Under the pieces are notes generated by a model. That model was not told the origin of the DNA and searched no databases. It worked only from the letters and a program-made list of their open reading frames with translations. This document shows positions 33,900 through 45,051 of a stretch of DNA of 64,000 nucleotides, piece by piece; positions within the stretch are counted from its first letter, which is position 1; each line of letters begins with the position of its first letter. A program made the translations under genes and the position numbers. Source of the DNA: Gnetum montanum. Taxonomy: Eukaryota > Streptophyta > Gnetopsida > Gnetales > Gnetaceae. The DNA is taken from positions 3,379 to 67,378 of the forward strand of contig MNCI01038321.1 in NCBI GenBank assembly GCA_015680685.1, read 5' to 3'.

Positions 33900-36717
33900 C
33901 CGTTGGAGCTTGAACATCGGGTTATTTTGGGACCCGGAAGACGAATGGAGCGGGTAGGGGTTGCGGTTGAACAGTTGGCAATGGTTGTGTGTAAGGGTGT
34001 TGAGGCACCTTGATGAGGAATTGGGTCGGTTTGGTTTGCGGTTGAGGAATAGGAGTTTGAAGATCAGGGTGTTTGGGTACCCTAATTACAAAAGGAGTTG
34101 GTCGATTTTGTGGTTGTACCTCTGTGGTTGCAACCGCGGGTGGCACTCAGACCACAAAGGGAGTGGGCCGGGTTGGCAGTTGAACATTTGTGGTTGCATT
34201 GGTAGGGGGTACATGAATAACAAATGGTTTTGTTGGTGTAGGTGGATTGTATGTGGGATACGAAGATTGTGGGAATGATGTTGACGTTGTAGGAGGAACA
34301 CGAATCACGAAAGGTTTTGTAGGCATACCTTGCTCATTTCTGACATGGATCATGTTAATAACGTAAGGAGCTTCCTTAGTATTAAGGGGATCTTTGTATC
34401 CGCTCATAGATTGATTCTACGGTTTAACAGGGTTGGCATCATGAAATGTTATTTCGCCCCTATCAATCATACGTTGTATGTCTTGTTTGAGGGTGAAACA
34501 ATAATTAGTACCATGCCCATTTCGTTGGTGGTACTCGTAAAATTGATCAAGTCTAAAACCTCTTGGAATAGGAGGCTCATTTGGGGTTTCCAAGCTTTGG
34601 TTTGTGGCCAATTCACAAAATTGGTCATGTCTCTGGGCTACTGCTGGAGATAGCTATTTTTGTTTAACGGCCCTAGCCTTCAAAAGTTGATCTAACAATT
34701 GGGAAGGCTTCATGGGGAGTGGTGTGTACTGAGCAAGGTATTTCCTCTCAAACATACGTGCATGACCTGTGTTAGCAGCTTGCATGGTAGATGATTCAGG
34801 TGTATGTGCAGGAGCGGTTCTCTCATAGTTAATGGGAGCAATAGGTGGTCTACCTTGTTGTCTCGTGTTGGTAGGTTGAGTCTCCGCTACTACCGCTACT
34901 ATTGCTTTAGCCTTTTCTTTATATTTCTTAGTGTGTTGATTTTTGAAGGCTGAGTAAGTAGGGTCATGGATACTTTGGGCTGCTTCTTCTATGTTTTTGA
35001 TCTGTACAAAAGCTTGGCTTAGAGTGCTCGCATTTAGATAATACAATTTTGATTTGACAAAATCATTCACGGCTCCCTAAAGAATTGTAAGAAGGTATGT
35101 TTCTGGGATTGGCTCATGAAGTTCATTGAGTGCGGCACTCCATCTTTGGATAAATTTTTGTACAGGTTCAAGCAGTGCTTGTTTTACCTATATCAGGCTG
35201 TCCAAGGTTGCTTCAGGTTTCAAGTTGTATTTGAACCTGGTAACGAACTGGTGTAAGAGATCCTCCAAAGAGGATATAGAGTTACGAGGCAAGGCTCGGT
35301 ACCAGTCTAAAGCTCTCCCAGTGAGGGACATGGCAAATACATGCAAGATTGCGTGGGGCCAAGCTTGAAGTAATAAACATTCTAGTCTAAATGTGACCAG
35401 ACGGGCGTTGGGGTCTCCTTCCCCATTATATTTGGTTAGTTGAGGTAAAGAGACTCCTTTGGGCAAGGTTAAAGGTGGCACCGAAGAGCTAATAGGATCA
35501 TCTTGGTAAAATTCTAACACTTTAAGCTCTTCGTTGTTAGCATTTTTGAGGCGTTTTACCTCATTAGTAAGTTCTTGCATCATCTTTTTGGCTTCGGCCC
35601 ATTCTTGGGCACTTGGTGGAGTAGTAGGTTGGCTAGTTTAAGTGCCATATAGGTTAGACTACTGTATAGTGGGTAGAAAGGAAGAAAGTTGAGTGGTCAT
35701 AGGTTGCACTCGTGGGATATTTGCAGGAGGCGCTACTAAGGGTAACATACCGTAAGGTATAGGTTGTTGTTGTTGTTGTTGTTGAGCAATAGGGGCAGTC
35801 CACTGGCCAATAGTGGGTTGTGGAACAAATTGTTGTGACTGGACAATTGGGATGGGCCATTGCCCAACTGTAGGTTGCGAAGGGAAACCTTGCACTTCAT
35901 GTTGTACTGGAGGAGTTAAGGATGTTGTATGAATTTGCACTCATGGAATGAAGTGTGTAGATGTGGAAGCAGGTATCACAGATGGCATCCCAATTACTTG
36001 GGGTGGGAAAGTTGCTCTTACATTATTTTGGGCAGAGGGTTGTTGAGGTTGTACTTGTATGAGAGGGGATAATGTGGTGGCCAGAGGAATAGTGGGGATG
36101 GGTACATTGAATGAGTATCGGCCATAGGGAGAGTGGGAATAAGAGTGGGCACTTCCTATTGGGGCACATGTGCTTGAGTGTTTTTAATTGTATGCAGAGA
36201 CATGGTCTCCCATGTGAAAGGGTGAAATAATGGGTTTGCGTAAGTATGTGGATTGAGAGTATGGTACGAATCCCCATGTTCAGACTGAGCTGTGAAATTA
36301 TCTTCTTCATCTTCGTTTTGGGGGTTTCACAACGGATTGCTGCAAGGTTTGACTCTTTGCAATGAGGAGCTGGGATATAAGTTTGTGATGAGATTCAAAT
36401 AGGGGAATCACATCATATGCTGAGGGGAGGAAGTTATGGCCCCCCTTATAGATGAGCTCAAAATGTCGTTTTGCTTCTATTTCCACGCGATCAGTAGGTA
36501 GGTTGGATTGGATCTTTACACAAATGAAGTTATATTGCTCTGGGGCAAGAATTGTATAGGCAGGGTCTTTGCCTTGTAACCTAAGTGACCGACAACTTGG
36601 TCCTTGAAGGTTCATCTCTCCGATGGAAACTATGGGTTCGGTTGCAGTCATAGGATTTGAGGTTTCAGCGTTGGGGTCAAAAATGGGTAATGTTGCATTG
36701 ATCTGGGATGATTCCAT
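33900..36717 (-). pseudogene. B gag
   Basis: Structural protein of the particle. Order: N-terminal domain from ATG at 36717 (MESSQINATLP; CRSLRLQGKDPAY); Pro/Gln-rich linker (36300-35640); capsid (35583-35040) with KYNGEGDPNARLVTF, GRALDWYRALPRNSISS and FVTRFKYNLKPEA, the pattern of the plant retrotransposon gag domain; a Lys/Ala-rich part; FYEYHQRNGHGTNYCFTLK (near 34530), the Cys/His motif of Tat-type Gags; then repeated PTPFVIRVP-like phrases (34400-33920). Several frameshifts and stops. Confidence 0.85.
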
Positions 36718-36769
36718 GTGTGTAACCAGTTCAACTAGCTGAATTTATGTAAACATCATGTGTAAGCCT

Positions 36770-37040
36770 AACTTAAGTGGATTGGTTAAGCTCAGCGTGA
36801 GTAATTGGTGAAGCTCAGCTTGAGTAACTGGTCAAACTTAGTGTGAGTAACTTTTCAAGCTTAGCGTGAGCAAGCTCAGTTTGAGTAACTGGTCAAGCTC
36901 AGCATGAGAAAGCTCAGCTTGAGTAACTGGTTAAGCTCAGCATGAGCAAGCTCTGCTTGAAGAACTAGTCAAGCTCAGCATGAGCAAGCTTAGCATGAGG
37001 AACTGGTCAAGCTTAGCTTGAGCAAGCTCAGTGTGAGTAG
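36770..37040 (-). repeat. B leader repeat array (23- and 15-bp units)
   Basis: AAGCTCAGCNTGAGTAACTG plus GTC (23 bp) alternates with AAGCTCAGCATGAGC (15 bp), about twelve units in all. The array sits between the primer-binding site and the gag start, so it would lie in the 5' leader of the element RNA. Confidence 0.8.
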
Positions 37041-37159
37041 ATCTGCAATGTGAGCAAGATCTGCATCTAAGAACCGGTGTTAATGGGGGTTTCAGTTACA
37101 GTGCTTAATTAGTGTAACGTTTCGAACCGTGGGGCATCTAAGGTTTTGTCAAACAGTCA

Positions 37160-37178
37160 GGCCCTCCTTCTAGCGCCA
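37160..37178 (-). promoter_or_regulatory. B primer-binding site
   Basis: TGGCGCTAGAAGGAGGGCC on the minus strand, five bases inside the right LTR (37184). Element C has TGGCGCTAAAAGGAGGGCC at the same place. The shared 19-mer starting TGG is what a tRNA 3'-end primer would pair with; I do not name the tRNA. Confidence 0.8.
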
Positions 37179-37183
37179 ATTTC

Positions 37184-38981
37184 TGTGTTGTTTGAAATCA
37201 TCGGTGTAAGGCTGGAAGGAAACATACATCGAAAGATCTTTGGAGAGATACAAAAGACCCTACCTTCGCGTGAGGGCAAGCTAGAAAAATGAAGGCAGAG
37301 TGCCTTGGATGGTCTGCATGCAGATCAAACAAGGACTTCCCCGAGTGTACGCTATTGCCTGCGTTGGGGTTATCATCACAAAAATAAAACAGAGAAAATA
37401 ATGTAACGCAAAGTAACGTAACAAAATGTAACAAAGCATAACGAAACTTAATGAAATGTGATGGAATGTAAGCATAGATAGAATGTATGCAGGAATATGC
37501 AATGAAACAGAATAATGTAAGAAATAAATTAGGGCAGTACAATGGATGCAAAAATGAAACTTTGTTATATTAATTGACAAAAAACATGCACCGGTCAAAA
37601 CGTAGTTGTGAATCTGGATTGCAAGTTAGGCGTTAAGCTCCAGTGTGTGGTGTTTGCAGGTGTTGGGAATCATGTGCATCTGGGCTTAGGATTGCTGGTT
37701 TCTTTTTTCAAGTTTCTTGTCAACATTTCCCAACCCTGTTTATGTATTTGCACAGGGTATTTATGCATTCGTCTAGGCTTGGGAGTAAGAATGAACAGGA
37801 TCGATGGCGGCGAGATGAGAGAATGACGGATCATATGATAGGTGTACGTGGGAAAGCTACGTTTTAGACCAGGTGCATTGTATTTTACAACACAAGCTAA
37901 CTTACGTCCATGGAAGCAGTGTAAGGGATTGATAAGCTCACACATGGTGAAGCTTATAATAAAAATTTACAATGAATTTGCAATCAACATTTGGTTTCAG
38001 TTCGCTTGGATCGACTACTGCAAGATGTCGCCTTAAGTTGATCTTGTCCTAGCGTGTTTTCGGCATGCGTTTGAAATGTTCTGGACTAGTTTTGGCAGCT
38101 CACACTGGACTCAAGCTGTTGGCTTGACCTGGGCGTTACCTAGGCGTGAGCTAGGTAGAATGGTTCGTGTTTGCATCGAATCTTGATTTTGGAGGCCTAT
38201 CCTTCAAGTATAACTGTTTCCTGTCCTTGGGGGCCATCTGTATGCTGATTTTGAATCTTGGAGTGACCTAGGCGTGACCTTGCGAAAATGCTGTGTTTGA
38301 CACCCGAACTTTGATTTTTTGGAGCCTGTTGACAAGTAAAACTATTGCCCATCCTTAGAAGCTGAGCTGATGCTGACATTGAGCCCGAGACTGCTTGTTT
38401 AAAGCAATTTTTGTTTGGTCATGCTAGGCTCATGCTCCAGCTTGACCTAGGCTTGACCTGGGCGTGACCTGGGCGTGAGCTAGGCATGAGTAGTTAAAAA
38501 AACATATTTTCGAGCCCGAAATAAGGATTGTGAGGGCTGGAAACCTAGGGTAATCATTAGTGGACCTCTAGGGGACCTTGTACCTTCAAAATCAGGTCAT
38601 TTTGATGTTGTTTTGGGGCACTCATGTTGGACTCACGCTGGACTTATGTTACTAGCGTGACCTGGGTGTGACCTCAGCGTGAGTAACAAGATTTGTGCGA
38701 TTTTGACTTGAAATATTGGGTTCTGGATGCTAAAACTTGGAGTAGTCATCAGTGGGCCTGGAGGGGACATTGTCCATTCAAATTAGGACTATTTTGACCT
38801 AATATGGAAGCTGTCAGGGTTGGTCACGTTGAGGGCAAGCTAGCTTGACAGCATGAGCAAGCTGGCTTGAGCAAGTTGGGTGTGAGTGCCATGCCTTAGT
38901 CAAGTTTTGCCTCTTGAATGCCAAAAGGGGCTCGAGTCATTTCTGTTTCAAAGCGTTAAGTTGAAATATTGTGGTGTTTCA
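37184..38981 (-). repeat. B right (5') LTR, 1798 bp
   Basis: Starts TGTGTTGTTTGAAATC and ends GTGGTGTTTCA on the + strand, so the minus strand reads TGAAACA...CAACACA with TG/CA ends. Compared with the left LTR it has lost about 80 bp near 38250. It is rich in TGACCTRGGC and GCGTGAGC motifs. No target duplication can be shown because the other outer end is truncated. Confidence 0.9.
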
Positions 38982-40936
38982 GTAGCAAAGGCTTTTAAAT
39001 TATGCTTTTCAAAGATAGGTCTTTAATTAGGCTACTTGGCAGCTTTTCACATAGAGAGGCTCTACTTTTAGCACGTAAGTGTATTCTCTAGCCCAAGAAT
39101 TGACAAATAATGTAAAATATTTGACAGATTGAATGGGGACTCATCCGTTATCAGTTTAAAGGTTGTTTCCATTGATGATGTTGAATTATCATGTTTCAAG
39201 ATCAATGATAAGTAATGTGATGACATTAAACCTTTGTTTAATGATACCTAAATTCCTAAATAATATTGAAAGAATCTTGCTTTGGATTGTATAATCTTAG
39301 AGAAATACAAAACCCAAGTGTAGTTCATGACATGTTGGTCTGAATCTTAGGTTTGATTTATCATTGTTTCATACATGGCTACTACTAAGTATCAACAACA
39401 AATATCTATTAGCTAATAGGATTTTTAGGGATCTTTATTTTTTCTCGACCATCTTCCAACCAAATAGATTAACCATAAAATTAAGTAGCCCATCAAAGGT
39501 AAAGTGGTATAAGGTATTAAAAAATGATAGCAATTGAGTTCTTAGTGTGATGATGTAGTAAAAAGAAGTAGATCACTAATGATTAGTAATTTCCAGTAGG
39601 AAAATTGGAGTCACAAGTATAATTCCTAGTTTGGGCAATAATATACATATATTTACATTTCTTCTTGATGTTTTTTGAAAGCACAAAACTTACCCAAAAT
39701 TTGAAACAAGTTAGACGTACGAAATCTTGGCTGTCCAATAACATGGAAGCGAGTGATAATTTTAAGAGAGTGAATGTCCTTGTTATGCATGTCTATATGA
39801 TGCATGAAAGTATATGGGATTTCAAAAGACCTACTATTGAGCTTAGCTTGCTAAATCTAGGTTACCATCACAAATAATTTGCATAGGGTTAAAACTTATA
39901 AATCATGGTCCTATGCCTAGCATGGGATAGTTGATATGAACACCTTTGTAACTTCCTTGAGAGTAAATTAGAGAGATTCTTAGTGTACAATAGTATTAGA
40001 ATTTCCATATTCTTCTATAAATAGTTTATTGTAAAAAGAGTATATATTTTGAAAAGAAAGATCAAATAATGAAGAGGCTCTATGGAAAAAATACTATTAA
40101 AATTGTTTAAGCTTCTTTTCAATGATTTAATCAAAATATTGATGTTATTCTTTATTAAATTTCCAACCATTTGTTTTAATCAAGTAGCTACATGCCTTAA
40201 TTAATCTTTGTTTGTGTTCCTTATTCACATTTTTAGTATTCTATCTAGCCTACACATAATCCTTATCAAGCCAAATCTTTTGAACATCCATTTATTGTGA
40301 GTCTATAACTTGCTTCACTTTTATAAGAAAAACTTGCTTAAGATTGATGAGTAATAAATTAGTTAGTCACATCAACACATATGCATTGACATAACCTCAT
40401 TAATGTATATGCATCGATGTAGCTTAAGATGCATCAACGTTGATGCATTAACACAATCTTCATAAATGTGTACATAAATTTTTATACCCATCACATTTAT
40501 AACACTGTTTGATCATTCTAGTAGCTAGAGTCTTACAATTTATTTTTTCAAACATTAGAATTTTTTGTTCTAGTACTTGTAGCATAGATTGACTGAAGTG
40601 TATAGAGTTTTATTCGAAAGCATAATGTACCTAGACACATTTGCATGGAGGCAGTAAAATCAAGCATTGTTCTATCCATTGTAACACTTGGATTAGTAGT
40701 TTAGTTTATTTTCTTGCAATTTACTTTAATTGTCTATTTGCTTTTCATGTAAGAGGTAAATATTTTATTCCATCACTGTTCATCAATTTGCCTAATTATG
40801 ATCAATTTTAATCATAATATATTCATGCTTGGTAATCCCATCATTGAATCACTTAGTATGCCTAGTAGTGAAATACTTAGTAATCCAATAACGTTAACAC
40901 ATGTTTAAGATGTATAAATTAAATGAAGATTAGATA
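38982..40936. other. AT-rich spacer between B and C
   Basis: No gene or family-bearing frame. A perfect 20-bp palindrome, ATGCATCAACGTTGATGCAT, lies at 40429-40448 next to other GCATCGATG-like phrases. Weak direct repeats (CTTGGTAATCC, CTTAGTAATCC) lie at 40830-40900. Confidence 0.5.
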
Positions 40937-40941
40937 CTCCT
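40937..40941. repeat. Target-site duplication of element C, left copy
   Basis: CTCCT immediately before the left LTR, matching CTCCT at 57723-57727 immediately after the right LTR. Five bases is the usual length for Ty3/gypsy integration. Confidence 0.85.
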
Positions 40942-42193
40942 TGTAATGATGGAAAACGTTGGTCACTAGAAATACTAAGTGAAGTTTCGTGTACACAGTT
41001 CGAACCCCGGATCCGTGCGAGGGCCTTGCTGGAGAAAACGAATCCGAGGTGCCCTAAATGGTATTGTCGATCAGACAGGGACTGATTTAATTAGTAAATT
41101 TTGTAATGATTGGATCACGAGATGACAATTTCGATGAGCAGTGAGGATGATGTAAACGATGCAAAACAATTGTAAAACTTATGTAAATAGGATGCAATGA
41201 ATTGAATTTGGAGAGTGTGTGATCCCAAGATCTAGGATTCAGCTTATAAACAAATACATTGAATACAATGGTTGTAGACAGACTTCGGTTTATACGAAGC
41301 ACATGCCAAGAATAAGAAAACTATTCAGAGATGAAACAAGAAAAAGCCGATCTACCTTGTTCTAGCCAATTTGGGCACAAGGGTCAGACTCAAAGAAAAG
41401 TGTCTGCTAACTTTCCCTTGGTCCCCCCTTCTTGTACTTGTATACTTGTGTACCATACTTTTAGTAATACAAACCCGAACATTCTCTCTCGAAAAAAAAA
41501 GAAAAGTGTCTGCTAACTTGAAGTCTGTGATAAAAAAAAAACTCTTGCGGATCACCGTCGATGCTCTTCTATTGCCAACTCTTTCTCGTCCTCTCACTAG
41601 TCTTGCCGACAACTGCCAATCTCAAGAATTTCTGACCCTTTGATCGTTGTCAAATGGGGTATTTATAAGATTAGGGTTAGGAGAAAAACATGATTTAGAT
41701 GACGCGTGTCCTAGGCCCAAAAAATACCGTTAACCTAATGTTCCATAGCTGAAGCTTTAAATGTTACGCTGCGCTATGCTCTGAAGCGTAGTGTGTCGTA
41801 ATCTACCCTTGTTGGAGCTTCGGTAATAGACTGTCTTGCGATTACGCTGCAATATGCTAGGGAGTGTATCGTGGCGTAAGAACCGCTAATGCTTGAATTT
41901 TGCTATCTTTATTGTTGTGATTAAATCAACTATCTTCTTGCGTTACGTTACGTTATACTACATTACACTGCATAGCGTAATTTGAAGTAATATGCCAAAA
42001 GTTAAGATTCTCAATCATGGCCGCTGGCAGAGTTGAAGTGTTGTTGCTATGCATCTCTCATTTCTGTTTAGTCCTCCTGAAGTCTACTATGCTGAGCTAC
42101 GTAGCGTAGCGTAGTAGGCCCTTAGTTGAAAGAAGAAGACTTGTTGAAATGTGCCACTTGTGGAAATCCTTTACCTAAACTTCGAGACTTTGC
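40942..42193 (-). repeat. C left (3') LTR
   Basis: Starts TGTAATGATGG and follows the right LTR up to GAGACTTTGC, where similarity stops about 39 bp short of the expected end. A 106-bp segment (41414-41519, including the second copy of a 22-bp target duplication) is extra relative to the right LTR. ACGCT/AGCGT motifs are abundant. Confidence 0.8.
41392..41519 (+). mobile_element. Short poly(A)-tailed insertion in the C left LTR
   Basis: 84 bp (41414-41497) beginning TCCCTTGGTCCC and ending CATTCTCTCTCG plus an A tract, flanked by an exact 22-bp repeat of AAAGAAAAGTGTCTGCTAAC plus TT (41392-41413 and 41498-41519). The right LTR has one copy only and no insert. Long target duplication plus A tail indicate LINE-type retroposition of a truncated LINE, a SINE or an mRNA end. 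Confidence 0.75.
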
Positions 42194-42200
42194 AAAGAGG

Positions 42201-42278
42201 GATCTTATAGTTGTGAAGGAGGGAGGTTTGGGGAATAGAAGAGATCTTATAGTTGTGAAGGAGGGAGGTTTGGGGAAG
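42201..42278 (+). repeat. 42-bp tandem duplication at the inner edge of the C left LTR
   Basis: GATCTTATAGTTGTGAAGGA plus GGGAGGTTTGGGGAA occurs at 42201 and again at 42243. The C LTR similarity breaks right beside it, so the LTR end and polypurine tract are replaced or rearranged here. Confidence 0.8.
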
Positions 42279-42569
42279 ACTCAAGCATGAGCATAATACT
42301 TCACAAATATGTTATTAGACAACTGCTCGCAGGTGTTTTTTTTCTTTTTATTTTCGAGAGGTTACGCTACTGCTGTATTGTATATGCGGGGTTTGCATGG
42401 ACGAGTTGCGTTACGCCCATATGGCCTAGACGAGTTGTGTTTCATCCATTTTGCCTAGCTTTTCCCACTTCTTTTTTTTGAACTTGCGTTCCATAAGATG
42501 AGTTGCGTTACGCCAGTTCATGAATGTGATGGTTATCCATGTGCGAAAGACTTTTTTTTTTTTTTTTGC

Positions 42570-43130
42570 TCACAGTTTGTACAAATAGGAAAAGAGGGTA
42601 AAGACGATTGTAAGGATAAGGAAAGGAGAAAGTGAAGTAAGGTGTTTTATGGAGAGAAAGGTAGGGTTTGCACTCCCAAGTAGCCAGGCTAGTCTAAGCA
42701 GCCACCTCAGAACGCTTTGACACCTGGCCCTCCCAGTGAATGCATTCTTGAACAATTCTATCATAACAAGTAACCTAAAAAACATAACAGAGAACAGATA
42801 ACCAAAGCAATTTTCGTAATCATTAGGGAGGCTATTGAAACAATTTTCGTCTGAAGCGAGAAGGAGAGCATAGGCCATGGAGAAGGAACCGTAGCAAGAG
42901 GCAAGGGTCCCTTTGTTGATGCCGCGGTTCCTGAATTTGTCGTCGACAGCCAGATTCATCTTATCCAACTGATTGGGCAAAGAACCATTTAGATGAATCT
43001 ACTAAGCCAGAGTTTGGTGGCGGCGATGGGTGGAGGCCACCAAGGCTATGGTTGACCATAGTTTCATTGGGGCTCTAAATGGCAAAGCTGATCCCAGGAG
43101 TTGCAACCACAGAGTGGCCATCATAGCGGC
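42570..43130 (-). pseudogene. Possible captured coding fragment between integrase and 3' LTR of C
   Basis: A minus-strand frame (42980-42570) reads VDDKFRNRGINKGTLASCYG, then FSMAYALLLASDENCF, with two hydrophobic stretches (YLFSVMFFRLLVM; PFLILTIVFTLFSYL). A second short frame just upstream (near 43125-43005) reads MMATLWLQLLGSALPFRAPM. The part is more GC-rich than its surroundings and has no counterpart in B. I do not recognise a family. It may be a host-gene fragment picked up by the element, or chance. Confidence 0.3.
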
Positions 43131-43295
43131 ATCTTCAAGGGGTTAGTAGTATGCATTTTGACTTATCCGACGAATTAGTAGGATGCCAGGAGGGTAGCAG
43201 CGCTACATCCGTTCCAACACCCTACCCATTTTGTCTAGTAAGGGTGCCATGCAAGAATGACCAAGCTCGCTTGCTTCGTGGGTAATCTATTAGCA

Positions 43296-43640
43296 GCTTC
43301 TAGTTTTAAGTCCTGGTAGATCGTTGTTGCTGGTTTTAAGTCCCAACAGACCATGGTCCAGGTTTAAAGTCAGGGCAGACTGAAATGTGCTAGTTTTATG
43401 TCGTAGTGGATGGTGGAAGAGCTAGTTTATGGTCCTAGCAGACTGTGTTGTGGGTGTCAGTTTCGTGTCGTGACTCAGGGACAAGTCTGTGCTGGTTTAA
43501 TATCTCAACAGACGAATACTTACCTTGCCAGTTTCACATACAGTCGAAAAATTTACTATTTTAGCATTGTGGTGGACGCGTCCAAGAAATTCCAGTTTTA
43601 CGTCATAGCGGACGTTTGTTACCTCTCATTTGAGCCAAGC
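43296..43640. repeat. C hairpin minisatellite, cluster 1 (after integrase)
   Basis: About eight units with a spacing of 30-40 bp, AGTTTTA then a stem-loop. Best examples: AGTCAGGGCAGACT (43368-43381) and ACGTCATAGCGGACGT (43600-43615). Same position as B cluster 1. Confidence 0.75.
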
Positions 43641-45050
43641 CGATGTCTAGATATGGTACTACTTCAGGTACATATGATTCACTAGGTTCGGTAGTTTGTT
43701 GCTGTCGATATCTGCTAATCAGAATGCTCCGTTGCTGTGTGCATTGACGACTATGAAAAGGCCCTCCCAACTTGTAGAGAATTTTCTCACTGGTTCATGA
43801 ACGGCCTGAAGAACTAAGTCTCCTTTCTTGATCGATCGCTGATGCAAGATGTAATGATGCTTCTGTTTTTGCTTGTGTTTATGTCTTTCGATGCTGTCGA
43901 GCGTCTAGATGCATTTCTCCTCTACTGAGTCTAAGTCCACGATCCTGGACTTATTGTGTTGAGTCTCATTTATAACCGTGGAGAGGATCATCTGCAGTGA
44001 GGGAACCTACAGTTCCAGGGGCAACACAGCTTTAGATCCTTAGACTAGGCTATAGGGTGTCCTACCGATAGCTGTTCTACATGTCGTACGATAGGCCTAT
44101 AGCATATAGAGGATTTTTTGATGCCATCATTTTTTGTTGCTGCTGAGCATCTTTTTCAGTAAATTGATGGCCACCTTGTTTGTTGCCTTTGCTTGACCAT
44201 TTACTTGCGAGTAATAGGGTGAGGAAAAAGATTGCTTGATACCAAGGTTACTGCAGAAAGATTTGGTTTCAATACTACTAAATTATGGCCCATTATCGGT
44301 CACAATAGTTATGGCAAGCCCAAACCTTGTTACTATGTTATCCAAGATAAAATGGCAAACCTGTTGAGATGTAATCTTTCATAGGGGAATAACCTCAATC
44401 CACTTCGTGAAGTACTTAGTGGTGATGGTAATGAAGCTATGTCCTGCGGAAGACTTAGGCGTGATGGGGACTATGATGTCTAGTCCGCATTGTTGGAATG
44501 GCTAAGTGATTTGTGTAGTATGCAATTCAGTTGGTGACACGTGTATTAGATTTACGTAATGCTGGCATATGTCACATGTCTTAACCTTGGTAAGGCAGTC
44601 TTGTTTCATGTATAACCAGTAATACCCTAAGAATCTGATTTTAGCGGCCATGGATCGCAGGGCTTTGTCCTCCACATAGTCCCTCATGGACTTCGCTAAC
44701 TATCCTTTACGCTTGGTCATTATTAACGCAGGTTGGCAATACCCCATCAAAAGAGCGTCTACATAGAGTACTGTCTCCGATGATGACGTATTGCCTGGCA
44801 CACTTGCAGACTGCATATTTTTGTGTAGGTGTTAACTCGTGCGATGGTTTGCCATGTAGAAGGTAGGTTTTAATGTTATCGTATCATTTTGGCATTCCTC
44901 TAGTGCTTAGAGAAGAGATTTGTGCTGCTTGAATTATAGGGTCTATACATTCCATCATTAAAGTAGGCAAGGTAGCAAACAAATGTGGTGGCACATTTAA
45001 AGCTAGCGTGGCTAGTGCATCGGCTACAGTGTTCTCATTATGCGACACGT
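43641..45050 (-). pseudogene. C integrase
   Basis: Minus strand: GYYWLYMKQDCLTKVKTCDI (near 44610) from the zinc-binding part; the core with GLDIIVPITP, then TIVTDNGP keeping the second Asp (near 44300); then NGQAKATNK where the catalytic Glu has become Lys (near 44190); KKGDLVLQAVHEP and WEGLFIVVNAHSNGAF in the C-terminal part, ending near MYLK. Many stops. Confidence 0.8.
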
Positions 45051-45051
45051 G

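Larger units (their letters stand above)
22614..38981 (-). mobile_element. Element B: Tat-like Ty3/gypsy LTR retrotransposon with an antisense gene
   Basis: LTRs at 22614-24332 (truncated) and 37184-38981 differ at roughly one site in ten by eye, so the insertion is old. Minus-strand order: 5' LTR, primer site, repeat-rich leader, gag, protease, a 3.3-kb gap holding a + strand spliced gene, reverse transcriptase, RNase H, a second archaeal-type RNase H, integrase, hairpin minisatellite, spacer, purine tract, 3' LTR. The second RNase H is a hallmark of the Tat lineage. Frames are broken throughout. Confidence 0.9.

Noticed and set aside
22614-38981. Simple nesting of B inside the A1 LTR
   Set aside because: The missing part of the A1 LTR does not resume after 38981 and the B LTR end is itself truncated, so a deletion junction fits better.
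38982-40936. Old Copia polymerase remnant in the B-C spacer
   Set aside because: Looked for reverse transcriptase and RNase H motifs on both strands; none convincing.
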